This document shows, piece after piece, positions 44,469 through 53,319 of a stretch of DNA of 64,000 nt. Source of the DNA: Planctomycetaceae bacterium (lineage in GTDB: Bacteria > Planctomycetota > Phycisphaerae > UBA1845 > UTPLA1). Under the pieces are notes generated by a model that worked only from the letters and a program-made list of their open reading frames with translations, had not been told where the DNA came from and searched no databases. The first letter of the stretch is position 1. Each line of letters starts with the position of its first letter. Where the stretch lies: positions 62,001 through 126,000 of the forward strand of contig WYBU01000068.1 of NCBI GenBank assembly GCA_011525745.1, given 5' to 3'. The position numbers were made by a program, and so were the translations under genes.

Positions 44469-46208
44469 TCACGGAAACTGAAAATCCAGCACCTGCATCT
44501 CGACCGTCCGCCGGCCCATCCATTCGTTGATCATCGGTCGGAACGCCACGCGGCAGCGCCGCGAATCGCACAGGCGATCCCGATACTTCGCCATGCCGAA
44601 CGCCACCGCCTTGCGCTGCACGCCGTTGCGACCCAGGCTGAGTTGCAGATGATCGCTCCGCGCCCCGACCAGCCGCGGTTCGCCGCACACGTCGAGCCAG
44701 TCGGTCGCGAATCGCGGCGATGCGTTGCCCATGCCGTGCGGCTCCAGCCGCGACAGATCGCGCATCAGCGGCTCGACCAGCTCCGCCGGATCGGCCAGCG
44801 CATCGATCCGCAAACGCGGGCGCAAGTCCGCCGCCGTCAGCCGCTGCGCCGCCCGCGCCATGAACGCCTCCGCGAACGCCGCAAATCGCGCCGACTCGAT
44901 CCGCAATCCCGCCGCCATCGCGTGCCCCCCGTACGACACCAGATGCTCGCGGCACTCGTGCAGCACGTCATACAGCGGAAAATGCCGCACGCTCCGCGCC
45001 GAACCCTGTCCCGCGCCGTTCTCCAGCGCGATCAACACCGCCGGCTTACAGAACTCATCGACCAGTCGCGACGCGACGATGCCGATCACGCCCGCGTGCC
45101 AGCCCTCGCTGGCCAGCACGATCGCACGCGTCCCGTCGCCGTCCAGCCCGCGCTCGGCGATCATGTCCCGCGCTTCGACCAGGATGCGCCGCTCCAGCGT
45201 TTGCCGTTTGCTGTTCTGATCCTCAAGATTCTTCGCGATTCGCTCCGCCTCTTCCGGCGTGGCCCGCGTCAGCATCTCCACGGCCAGATGCGCATGCCCC
45301 ATGCGCCCGATCGCGTTGAGCCGCGGCGCCAGCTTGAACCCCACGTCGTATCCGTCCAGCGATTTGCCGTCGAGCCGTGCCGAACGAATCAGCGCCTGCA
45401 CGCCCGGCTGCGGACAGTTCGGCAGCCCGCGCAGCCCCTGATGTGCCAGGATCCGATTCTCGCCCGTCAGCGGCACCACGTCGGCGATCAGCCCCAGCGC
45501 CGCGACGCTCGTCGCCGTCAGCAGGAACTCGCGAAACTCCGGCGTCACGCGCCGCGCCGCCGACAGCTTCTGCGCCAGCGCCCACGCCAGCTTCAGCGCC
45601 ACGCCCGAGCCGGACAAATCGGGATTGACCGGCGATTCGCCCAGACCTGAATGAACGATCGCCGCCGCATCCGGCAGCTCGGGGCGGCCGTCGGGACCGC
45701 ACAGCGGCCTATGATGATCGGTGATGATCAGCTCCACGCCCATCCGCCGCGCCATCGCGGCCGGCTCCACGGCCGTCACGCCGCAATCGACCGTGACGAT
45801 CACCCGCGCCCCGTCGCGGGCCAGCTTCTCGATCGCCGCCGCATTGAGGCCGTATCCCTCCTCCAGGCGATGCGGCACATAGAAATCGGGCGACGCCCCC
45901 GCCAGCGTCAGGCAGTGCCACAGAATCGCCACGCCGGTGATGCCGTCGACGTCGTAATCGCCGTAAAGCACGATGCGGCGGCGGTCTCGGACGGCGGCGG
46001 CCAGCAGCTCGGCGGCGCGCTCCATGCCGAAGATGCGATCGGGCTCAAACAGATCGGAGAGTTTGGGATTGAGGAACATCCGCGCCGCCTCGAGCGTTTC
46101 GACGCCGCGATTAAGAAGAACCTGCGCCGTCAGCGGCGACACGCCGAGCCGCGCCGCCAGATCGCGCGCCTCGGCCCGCGGCGGTTCGATGATCCACTCC
46201 CTGGACAT
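44469..46208 (-). CDS. recJ: Single-stranded-DNA-specific exonuclease RecJ
   Basis: A 579-residue DHH-family 5'-3' exonuclease used in recombination and mismatch repair. Motif I is IVLYGDYDVDGITGVAIL, motif II VIVTVDCGVTA, and motif III the DHH signature ELIITDHHRPL; the DHHA1 domain has YGGHAMAAGLRI. The length is normal for RecJ. The ATG at 46208 has a strong AGGAGG ribosome site. The next gene downstream on the same strand is the GT39-like gene, 267 bases away, so it is probably a separate unit. Confidence 0.95.
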   Translation of the reverse strand: MSREWIIEPPRAEARDLAARLGVSPLTAQVLLNRGVETLEAARMFLNPKLSDLFEPDRIFGMERAAELLAAAVRDRRRIVLYGDYDVDGITGVAILWHCLTLAGASPDFYVPHRLEEGYGLNAAAIEKLARDGARVIVTVDCGVTAVEPAAMARRMGVELIITDHHRPLCGPDGRPELPDAAAIVHSGLGESPVNPDLSGSGVALKLAWALAQKLSAARRVTPEFREFLLTATSVAALGLIADVVPLTGENRILAHQGLRGLPNCPQPGVQALIRSARLDGKSLDGYDVGFKLAPRLNAIGRMGHAHLAVEMLTRATPEEAERIAKNLEDQNSKRQTLERRILVEARDMIAERGLDGDGTRAIVLASEGWHAGVIGIVASRLVDEFCKPAVLIALENGAGQGSARSVRHFPLYDVLHECREHLVSYGGHAMAAGLRIESARFAAFAEAFMARAAQRLTAADLRPRLRIDALADPAELVEPLMRDLSRLEPHGMGNASPRFATDWLDVCGEPRLVGARSDHLQLSLGRNGVQRKAVAFGMAKYRDRLCDSRRCRVAFRPMINEWMGRRTVEMQVLDFQFP

Positions 46209-46611
46209 GACGTCCTCCTGACTTTCGATGCGGGCATGATATCAGCGCCTCGCGCCGTGCAAAACCACGCGGCCCCGCCAGAACGATTCAGAACCGCTCC
46301 GTGACGGTTTCCCGGGTTCATCCGCGGATGGGCCGTCGCGCGGAAGTCCTCACATGGCCGAGTGAGCGAGCGGCGAAGATGCGCAATTCGAGATTTGAAA
46401 TCGGACATCCTGCATCGTGAATCGCAATTCACGGATCTCAAATCTCAATTCCAGTTTTTCCGATCTCGATGCTCAACTCGGCATTCAGCGACCCGATCAA
46501 ACGACCGCCGGCCGATGGCTCAAAGCTCAGGGCTGATGGTCGATGGTCCGCACGGCGGATTCTACTGATTTCTTTCTTCGCACCGGGCTGCGGCCGTATC
46601 GTATATCCCGT
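46209..46611. other. Divergent gap with AATCTC repeat
   Basis: Between the divergent starts of recJ (46208) and the membrane protein at 46612. Only the AGGAGG ribosome site of recJ, the AATCTC low-complexity tract at 46386-46456 and a GATGGTCCGCACGGCGG phrase (also near 40916) are seen. No gene is supported. Confidence 0.6.
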
Positions 46612-47193
46612 ATGCCCCCGAAACCGCCAAGCGTCGGCCGCCGTGCCGCGATTTGCGCGTTCCTTTGCGTCACCAGCGCCATACCGAGCTACGTGGTGGC
46701 GATACAAGAGGAATTCGACCAGGCCGGCATGTTTCTGGGCGTTGCGTTGTTCATCGTCGCGTACACGATCGCAAGTTGCACCGCGACATTTGAACGCGTC
46801 TATCCCCGTGCGTTCGTACGTCGCACGCTGATCATCGGCTACGGTCTTCGCGTCGTCTCCTCGACGATCTTTATACCGGGATTTTTTATCGACATATTTC
46901 CGGGCATGCTGAGCGTGGAACTCGGTCGCCGGTTCGTCGCGGATGAGCACTCCTTTGTGGGAACGCTGCTGATCACCTGCATTCAGGGCGTCCTGCTCAA
47001 TATCATCCTCGGCGCATTCATGGGTCTGGTCTATATTGTCCAGGTGCTCTTCTGCAAGCCGCCGGAAGTCAACGAAGACCTCTACCTCGTCTGCGGCTAC
47101 GACCTGCGCGCCAGCCCGCAGCGCTGCCCGGAATGCGGAACGCCGCGGCCGTTCGTCCGGCTCGATGCCGCCGCGCCCACCGAGGGATCATGA
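46612..47193 (+). CDS. Membrane protein with CGYDLR...RCPECG zinc-ribbon tail
   Basis: A 193-residue protein with three or four transmembrane helices and a C-terminal YLVCGYDLRASPQRCPECGT zinc ribbon. This tail, CxYDLRGx...CPECG, occurs on many otherwise unrelated membrane proteins of planctomycetes. The function is unknown. Its stop is only two bases from the stop of purM on the other strand, so the two genes converge end to end. Confidence 0.7.
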   Translation: MPPKPPSVGRRAAICAFLCVTSAIPSYVVAIQEEFDQAGMFLGVALFIVAYTIASCTATFERVYPRAFVRRTLIIGYGLRVVSSTIFIPGFFIDIFPGMLSVELGRRFVADEHSFVGTLLITCIQGVLLNIILGAFMGLVYIVQVLFCKPPEVNEDLYLVCGYDLRASPQRCPECGTPRPFVRLDAAAPTEGS

Positions 47194-47194
47194 T

Positions 47195-48259
47195 TCACGC
47201 CCAGCGAAACTGCCCGCTTCCGCGCCTCACCACTCCGATCGAAAACACCCGCTCCCCCAGCTTCTCCAGCCGCCGCGTAATCGACTTCGCAAAAGCCCGC
47301 CGCACCGCCAGCACGTAGCCGATCCCCATGTTGAACACGCGGTACATCTCCTCCTCCTCGACGCCCAGCGACTGCATGTACTCAAACACCGGCGGGATCG
47401 TCCACGAGCCGCGTCGCACGACCGCGTCGCAGTTTGCCGGCAGCATCCGCGGTACGTTGCCTTCCAGCCCGCCGCCGGTGATGTGTGCCATGCTCGTCAC
47501 CACGCGCTTGCGGCGATAGTGCCGCAGCGCCGCCAGCACCGGTCGCACGTAGATGCGCGTCGGCCGCAGAAGCGCCTCGACCAGCGTCTCACCCAGCGCC
47601 TCGACGTGATCGTCCAGCTTGTGCCGGGCCACTTCGAAGAACAGCCTGCGCGCCAACGCGTAGCCGTTGGAATGGATACCGTCCGAAGCCAGCCCCAGCA
47701 GCACGTCGCCCGGCTGCACGCGCCGCGGGTCCATCAGCCGCGAACGCTCCGCCACGCCCACGGCAAACCCCGCCAGGTCGAAATGCGTCGGCGCGTACAC
47801 GTCCGGCATTTCGGCCGTCTCGCCGCCCAGCAGCGCGCAGCCGGCCATGCGACAGCCGCGCGCCACGCCCTCCACGATCTCGGCCACTTTGGCCGGCTCC
47901 AACTTGTGCAGCGCCACGTAGTCGAGAAACAACAGCGGCTCGGCCCCGACGGTCAGCAGATCGTTGACGCTCATCGCCACCAGGTCGATGCCGACCGTGT
48001 CCAACCGACCGGCCTGTGCCGCCACCAGCACTTTGCTGCCCACGCCGTCGGTGCAGGCGACGAGCACGGGTCTGCGATAGTTGCGCTCGAAGAGCTTCTC
48101 GTCGTAGTCGAGTCGAAACAAGCCGGCAAAGCCGCCGTGGGAAGGGAGTACGCGCGGTCCGTAGGTGCCGTGAACGGCCGTGCGAATGCGATCGACCATC
48201 TCGTCGTTGGCTGTGATGTCGACGCCCGCGTCGCGATAGCTGATCGTCTTCCGCGCCAC
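47195..48259 (-). CDS. purM: Phosphoribosylformylglycinamidine cyclo-ligase
   Basis: A 354-residue AIR synthetase, the fifth step of purine synthesis: ATP-dependent ring closure of FGAM. SYRDAGVDITANDEMVDRI is the PurM start; LVACTDGVGSKVLVAAQAGR and DTVGIDLVAMSVNDLLTVGA carry the ATP and metal residues; CALLGGETAEMPDVY is the conserved C-terminal loop motif. The start is GTG 48259. A TAGGCT hexamer ends six bases upstream and no ribosome site is seen, so the message may be leaderless. Confidence 0.95.
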   Translation of the reverse strand: MARKTISYRDAGVDITANDEMVDRIRTAVHGTYGPRVLPSHGGFAGLFRLDYDEKLFERNYRRPVLVACTDGVGSKVLVAAQAGRLDTVGIDLVAMSVNDLLTVGAEPLLFLDYVALHKLEPAKVAEIVEGVARGCRMAGCALLGGETAEMPDVYAPTHFDLAGFAVGVAERSRLMDPRRVQPGDVLLGLASDGIHSNGYALARRLFFEVARHKLDDHVEALGETLVEALLRPTRIYVRPVLAALRHYRRKRVVTSMAHITGGGLEGNVPRMLPANCDAVVRRGSWTIPPVFEYMQSLGVEEEEMYRVFNMGIGYVLAVRRAFAKSITRRLEKLGERVFSIGVVRRGSGQFRWA

Positions 48260-48299
48260 GCGGTCAGCCTAGCGGTGGCCGTCCGGGGTCGCAACGCGC

Positions 48300-48501
48300 G
48301 GCCGGAACCAAACCGCGACCCTGAACGCGACCAAGGCGGGAGCGTGAAGTCAGCGCCGGGAGTCGCGTCGTGGAGGAGCGGCGTGCCGGCGTGCGTGAAA
48401 CGGCCCGGTGGTTCGGTCGGCGCGCACGGGCCGGCTGCGGCGATACGTGCGTTCCACGTGGCAGGGGCGTTTTCCGCCGCTCCCTGACGGTCGCGGTTCG
48501 G
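48300..48501. repeat. Degenerate and inverted CGAACCGCGACCGTGAGGGA copies
   Basis: In the purM/amidase divergent gap (48260-48686). A degenerate copy, GGAACCAAACCGCGACCCTG, is at about 48303-48322, followed by GAACGCGACCAAGGCGGGAG as in the insert at 43240. An inverted core, CGCTCCCTGACGGTCGCGG, is at 48478-48496. The two might pair over ~170 bases. A TATGAT hexamer at 48602-48607 is the only promoter-like box; no gene is seen. Confidence 0.75.
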
Positions 48502-48686
48502 ATCAGAAGGACGCGCGGTCACCGTTCGGGTCAGACGAATGCAGCCGGCCCGCGTCTGACGACATTCCCTTTCATTCCAGCCTCGTTTCCTTGCACGCCG
48601 ATATGATTAGAATCGTGTGCCCGCGCGGCTTCCCCGCCCGAATGCAGGGACGCGCGGCCGGTTCAGCGAGCGGGGCGGGCGAGTCC

Positions 48687-49388
48687 ATGCGGTTCCCCAG
48701 ACGTTACACACTCCTCAGCATCGTGCCGCCGCTTCTCTTCGCCGCCGGTTGCCAGCAGCCTGCGCACGTCGTGAAGGACCTGCCCGAACCGCTGGTCGGC
48801 CCGGCCGACCGGCCGCTGCCGCGCCGCGAACCGCCGCCGGTCGTCAGGCCGTCGCCGCGCGTCGAGCAGCCCGCCGAGGCCGCCTGGATTCCGCCCAAGG
48901 GCATCTCGCGCCGCTGGCGCTACATCGTCATTCACCACTCTGCCGACAACCGCAGCACACCCGACGGCATGCGCGCCTGGCATCTTAAGAAGGGCTGGGA
49001 TGGGCTGGGGTATCATTTCGTCGTCGGCAACGGCGTGGGCTATCCCGACGGCAAGGTGTTCGTCGGCGAACGCTGGACCTCGCAAAAGCACGGCGCTCAC
49101 GCCCGCTCGCCCGACTACCCTGACAACCGCTGGAATGAGCACGGCATCGGCATCTGCCTCGTGGGCAACTTCCAGAACACGCCGCCGACCTCCCGGCAGC
49201 TCGACGCGCTGGCCGAGCTGGTCGCCTTCTTGTGCCGCAAGTGCAACATCGCGACCAGCCAGATTTACACGCACGGCGACGTCGACCGCTTCACCGCCTG
49301 TCCCGGAAAGCTCTTTCCCGCGGCCCAGTTTAAGCGCCGCCTGGCCGCCGCTTCGGGCGCTCCGGTTGTACGCGCGGCGTCGCGGTGA
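48687..49388 (+). CDS. N-acetylmuramoyl-L-alanine amidase (amidase_2/PGRP) lipoprotein
   Basis: A 233-residue protein from ATG 48687. MRFPRRYTLLSIVPPLLFAA then GC is a lipoprotein signal; a Pro-rich linker follows; then the zinc amidase domain: YIVIHHSAD (zinc His), GYHFVVGNG, GIGICLVGNF, and IYTHGDVDRFTACPGKLFP (zinc His and Cys). It cleaves the lactyl-amide bond of peptidoglycan in the periplasm. Upstream in-frame starts ATG 48603 and GTG 48615 are possible, the latter seven bases after TATGAT. Confidence 0.88.
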   Translation: MRFPRRYTLLSIVPPLLFAAGCQQPAHVVKDLPEPLVGPADRPLPRREPPPVVRPSPRVEQPAEAAWIPPKGISRRWRYIVIHHSADNRSTPDGMRAWHLKKGWDGLGYHFVVGNGVGYPDGKVFVGERWTSQKHGAHARSPDYPDNRWNEHGIGICLVGNFQNTPPTSRQLDALAELVAFLCRKCNIATSQIYTHGDVDRFTACPGKLFPAAQFKRRLAAASGAPVVRAASR

Positions 49389-49392
49389 TGTC

Positions 49393-49602
49393 ATGGTCCG
49401 CGCCCATCGCGACTTTCCGCGCACGGCCGTCACGATCCTGATCGCGGCGATATCAGTCACCGGCGCCTGCATCCGAGTCAACCGTCCGGTGCTCGACCCG
49501 GTTCCCGATCCGCAATGGACCACGCTTCCGGCCGTATCGCCGCCCGCGGAACCGCCCGCCTCGCGCCGCGCCTTATTGCGCCCGCCCGGCGCGGAGACAT
49601 GA
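49393..49602 (+). CDS. Small predicted lipoprotein
   Basis: A 69-residue frame starting four bases after the amidase stop. FPRTAVTILIAAISVTGAC looks like a signal with a lipobox-like TGAC, followed by a short Pro-rich tail. It has no recognised family. It is probably translated together with the amidase. The lipobox is imperfect at position -3, so confidence is modest. Confidence 0.4.
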   Translation: MVRAHRDFPRTAVTILIAAISVTGACIRVNRPVLDPVPDPQWTTLPAVSPPAEPPASRRALLRPPGAET

Positions 49603-49856
49603 AATTGAAGACAACTGCTGAAAACTGGAAACCCAAAAGTCGAAAGTCGGCTGTGATAGCCCCGACTGGCGTCGGAAAACCAGGATTTCCGATGATAAAT
49701 CCCAAATATCAAATCTCAGATTTACAGTCCGCGATTCGCGTACTCTTCGCGCGCCAACCGTCCACAGGCCCAATAGCGGCCGTCTCCGCGCTCGATTGTC
49801 CGTGGATGGCATGTAGCTGATGGCCGGCGGCTGATAGTTGGTCGCCGGCGGCGAAC
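49603..49856. other. Gap with AATCTC repeat between convergent genes
   Basis: Contains GATAAATCCCAAATATCAAA and ATCTCAGATT around 49690-49730, the fourth occurrence of the AATCTC vocabulary, and a short run CCAAAAGTCGAAAGTCGG shared with the GTCGAAAGTC lead at 40800. No gene is seen. Confidence 0.6.
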
Positions 49857-51449
49857 TCAATCGTCCGGGCAGCACCCCGCGCCGATGCGCTCTTTCATGA
49901 TCTCGGTCTTCAGCAGAAAGCTGCCCTGCGTGACGACCGTCTCGTCCACCGAAAGCCCCTCGTGTACCTCGTAGAACTCGCCCGTCTCGTGGCCCAGCCG
50001 CACCTTGCGCGGCTCAAAGGTGGTTTCCCCCGTCCGAACGAACACGATGTTGCAGCAGCCGTCCCACTGCACGGCTGTGCGCGGCACGACCACGATCGGT
50101 TCGCACTCCATCACCGCCGTCCGCGCCGTGCCGAACATGTTGGCGCGCAGCAGCCCGTCGGCGTTGTCCAGCTCCGCCCGCACCTTGAGCGTGCGCGTGC
50201 GATGATCGACTTCCGTGCTGATCCACGTGACGCGACCGGCGAACTCGCGCCCGCGCCACGCCTCGACCTCAATAGTGACCGGCTGCCCGATGCGGATTTC
50301 CCGCAGATCGGACTCATATACGTCGAGAATGGCCCACATCGCGCGCGTGTCGGCGATCGTAAACAGCGAGCGCGACGGATCGGCGTTTTCGCCGATGACC
50401 GCGTTGCGTTCCACCACGATGCCGTCGAACGAGGCCGTCACGTTCAGCACCGGACTGATGTCCTGCCGCGCCGTCAGCGCTTCGATCGCCGCTTCATCGA
50501 TTCCCAGCGTATGCAGGCGCTGCCGGGCGCGGGACAGGTCGATGCGCTGCTCGGTCAGCTTCGACTCGGCCTCCAGCAAATCGCGCTCGGTAGAAATGCC
50601 GCGCTGCAACAGGCCGTCTTCGCGTTCGCGGTTCTTTTCCCACAGCGCCACCAGCGCCGTCGCCTGAAGTAGGTCGGCCTTGGCCGCCGCCAGTTCCGAA
50701 CTGTCGAGCACGGCCAGCACGTCGCCCCTTGAAACGCGCGACCCCAGATCGGCCCGCACTTCGCGAATCACGCCGGCCACGCGCGGCGCGTGTCGCGCGT
50801 AACGCCCGGCGTCGTAGGTGATTTCGGCGTTGCACGTGAGGGAATGCGTCACCGCCTGTCGGCCGACGCGTGCGAATTGCAGACCCGCGCGTCGGGCCAC
50901 GTCGGTCGATGCGAGCCGCACCGTCCGGCTGCCGGTGTCGCATTGTTCGGCGGGTGGGCGCTGGCTGCGCGGCGTGGCCGTGCTGCTGACGCTCGGCGAC
51001 GCGCGATCGTGTGCATGACCGGAATCGAGATCGACGCGCGCCTGCGTGTCATCGCCGACGGCGGTCCGCGCGGCGTAGCGTTCGCGGAATTCCTGAAGAC
51101 TGCCCGCGCACAGATCGCACGCGGATTCCGGCCGGGCGTGTTCGCCGCACCAGTCGCCCTCGGCCTTGAACGCCGCGGCGAGCTTCGGGCGGCAGATCCA
51201 GCACACGGCCTCGGGAACGCCGTGCTCGAGGCATTCGCCCAGTCGTGCGATCAGCGTTGGATCACAAATGGGGCAGGCGTCGGCCGCCAGGCCGTGGCTC
51301 TTGCAGGCGGCCTTCGCACCGGTCTGCGTCGACTCAGAAGCGGAATCGGCGCGAGGCCGGGCGTTTCGCCCAGCACCCTGCACATACCAATAGGCGCTGG
51401 CGGCGCCACCCAATACAACGACGACGGCAATTGAAAGGATTCGATTCAT
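49857..51449 (-). CDS. RND efflux periplasmic adaptor with three N-terminal metal-binding motifs
   Basis: A 530-residue CusB/CzcB-type membrane fusion protein linking an inner-membrane pump to an outer-membrane channel. After an N-terminal anchor (ILSIAVVVVLGGAASAYW) come three equally spaced C-x2-H-x6-C-x2-C motifs: C49-H52-C59-C62, C73-H76-C83-C86 and C101-H104-C111-C114. Then come the barrel-sandwich (GVIREVRADLGSRVSRGDVL), a helical hairpin and the beta-barrel (SLFTIADTRAMWAILDVYES). It ends GAGCCPDD, with a CC pair also at DGCCNIVF. Likely role: heavy-metal export or sensing. The TolC-type gene lies directly upstream. Confidence 0.9.
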   Translation of the reverse strand: MNRILSIAVVVVLGGAASAYWYVQGAGRNARPRADSASESTQTGAKAACKSHGLAADACPICDPTLIARLGECLEHGVPEAVCWICRPKLAAAFKAEGDWCGEHARPESACDLCAGSLQEFRERYAARTAVGDDTQARVDLDSGHAHDRASPSVSSTATPRSQRPPAEQCDTGSRTVRLASTDVARRAGLQFARVGRQAVTHSLTCNAEITYDAGRYARHAPRVAGVIREVRADLGSRVSRGDVLAVLDSSELAAAKADLLQATALVALWEKNREREDGLLQRGISTERDLLEAESKLTEQRIDLSRARQRLHTLGIDEAAIEALTARQDISPVLNVTASFDGIVVERNAVIGENADPSRSLFTIADTRAMWAILDVYESDLREIRIGQPVTIEVEAWRGREFAGRVTWISTEVDHRTRTLKVRAELDNADGLLRANMFGTARTAVMECEPIVVVPRTAVQWDGCCNIVFVRTGETTFEPRKVRLGHETGEFYEVHEGLSVDETVVTQGSFLLKTEIMKERIGAGCCPDD

Positions 51450-51628
51450 TGTCGTTTGGGATCATTGTAGCCCGGTAGTGGACGTTGATCCGGGCCTGCC
51501 GCGCATAGGCCCTCAGACCTGCATGTTCAGCGTGCATCGCTTGGTGGCCTGTTGCCGCGGCGATCAAGTTGACTCGTCGGCGCCGCCTACGCGCTGCCTT
51601 CGTTTCGACGTCTAGATGTTTCGACTTT

Positions 51629-53167
51629 CTACTCCCCGCTTTCTCCCTTGGTCACTTCCTTCAGCGGTTTGCCCGTGACGCGCTCAAGTTCCGTGATTGC
51701 GGTCGCCGCCGCCTGCAACGCTTCGATGTGACGACCGCGCGCCATCAGCAGCGCTCGTTGCGCTTCGACGACCGACAAAAAACCGATCTTGCCCGCGCGA
51801 TAGCCCTCCAGCGAAAGCTCCAGGTTCGTCTCGCGCAGCGGCAGCACCTGATCGCGGTACAGTCCGGCGTTGAAGTAGGCCACATCGACCGATTCATACG
51901 CACCGCGCACATCCTGTACGACCTGTCGCCGCAGCGACTCGGCCGTCAGCTCCGTCTGGCGAAGCATGAACTCCGACCGCGCAATGCCCGCCTGGTTCTG
52001 ATCGAATAATGGCAGCGTCGCCCCGATGCTCGGACCAATGACGCTGGCCTGTCCTTCACCTTTGTCCTTCATCCGCCAGCGCTCCACGGCGCCGCCGGCC
52101 CCCCCGGTTCCGAAGCCCGTGGCATCGCTCGTCGCACCGCGCCGCCGCGCCTCGCGCTCTAACGACATTCCGGCTTGAACCATTGGCACGACGCGCACGC
52201 GCTCCAAATCCACCGCCTCGCGAGCCGCCTGCACGGCTTGCTCGGCAGCCAGCAGATCCAGGCGCGATTTCATCGCCACCTCCTCAAACGCCTCCACCCC
52301 CGGAATCGTCACGGCGCCCGTCGGAAGCGCTTCGGCCAGCCGCAGTTCAGCAGGTCGGTCGGTCAGCCCCAGCAGCACGGCCAGATCGCGCCGTGATAAG
52401 AACGCCGTAAGCTGCGCCTGTTTCAGGGCCAGCTCCGCGTCGTAAACTTCCGACCGCGCCAGGTACACCTCGACGGCGCTGCCTGCGCCCGCCTCGAGCC
52501 GCGCCTGCGCCGTGTCGAGCAGTCGCTGCGCCACGGCCAGGTTCTCCGCCGCCAGTTCAGCCAGCCGATCGGAGGCGGCGGCGCGATAGTAGGTCGCTTT
52601 GGCTTCCAGCGCCGTGGCGCTCAGCTCGCGCGCCACATCGAGCAACGTCTGCTGCATGGCATGTTCGGCGCCGCGCGCCCGAATGGGTAGCTGCCACAAA
52701 TCCGAGATATTCTGCGTCACGTCCAGCATCAGGTTGGCCAGCCCGCCGCTGTCGGGAAATCGCAGTGACATCGCCAGCATCGGATTGCTGAACAGCCTTG
52801 ACTGCACAACGTCGGCCCGCGCAATCCCGACGCGATAGTACGCCGCACGCAGGCGCGGATGATTCAGCAGCGCGAGGCGAACGGCGTTGTCGGACGTCAG
52901 TCCGCCTTCCATCAGGGCCGACACCTGCCGCTCGAGCACCGTGTCGTCGTCCGGCCAGACCTCGGCCGGCGCGCCGGTCGCCTCGGACACCCGCTCGGCC
53001 ACGTTGCCGTAGTCGCGGCTCGTCTCCACCCGCGCACAGCCGGTCAGCGTCGCCAGACAAAAGCAGCAACCCGTCGCCGCAAGGAGCGGACCCGCTGTAC
53101 GGGCGAGTCGAAAGTGTGAATCGAATCGCAACACGAAACGGCGAATGACGATGACCGCATGGACCAT
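51629..53167 (-). CDS. TolC/CusC-family outer-membrane efflux lipoprotein
   Basis: A 512-residue protein from ATG 53167, which has AAGGAA upstream; GTG 53215 is an alternative. A long signal ends LATLTGCARV, a good lipobox. Two OEP repeats follow: AVRLALLNHPRLRAAYYRVG and LARSEVYDAELALKQAQLTA in the first half, GIARSEFMLRQTELTAESLR and LSLEGYRAGKIGFLSVVEAQ in the second. It forms the outer-membrane channel for the adaptor encoded downstream (179-base gap). The RND pump gene itself is absent from the window. Confidence 0.9.
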   Translation of the reverse strand: MVHAVIVIRRFVLRFDSHFRLARTAGPLLAATGCCFCLATLTGCARVETSRDYGNVAERVSEATGAPAEVWPDDDTVLERQVSALMEGGLTSDNAVRLALLNHPRLRAAYYRVGIARADVVQSRLFSNPMLAMSLRFPDSGGLANLMLDVTQNISDLWQLPIRARGAEHAMQQTLLDVARELSATALEAKATYYRAAASDRLAELAAENLAVAQRLLDTAQARLEAGAGSAVEVYLARSEVYDAELALKQAQLTAFLSRRDLAVLLGLTDRPAELRLAEALPTGAVTIPGVEAFEEVAMKSRLDLLAAEQAVQAAREAVDLERVRVVPMVQAGMSLEREARRRGATSDATGFGTGGAGGAVERWRMKDKGEGQASVIGPSIGATLPLFDQNQAGIARSEFMLRQTELTAESLRRQVVQDVRGAYESVDVAYFNAGLYRDQVLPLRETNLELSLEGYRAGKIGFLSVVEAQRALLMARGRHIEALQAAATAITELERVTGKPLKEVTKGESGE

Positions 53168-53319
53168 GTTTCGGGCTTCCTTGACGAGCGGAATCGTTTG
53201 CGTCTGTTGCGTCACGGCTGAATTCGTGTCGGCCCTTTGTGGTGGTCTGCCCGCCGGCCGACCGCACGGCCCTGCAATGCAGGTGACACAGCCCGCCGAA
53301 TCGTGGCATCGTAATCAAA

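Noticed and set aside
44109..45650. 513-residue plus-strand frame
   Set aside because: Antisense to recJ, of low complexity with many Arg, His and Gln.
47036..48487. 483-residue plus-strand frame
   Set aside because: Antisense to purM, whose motifs are complete.
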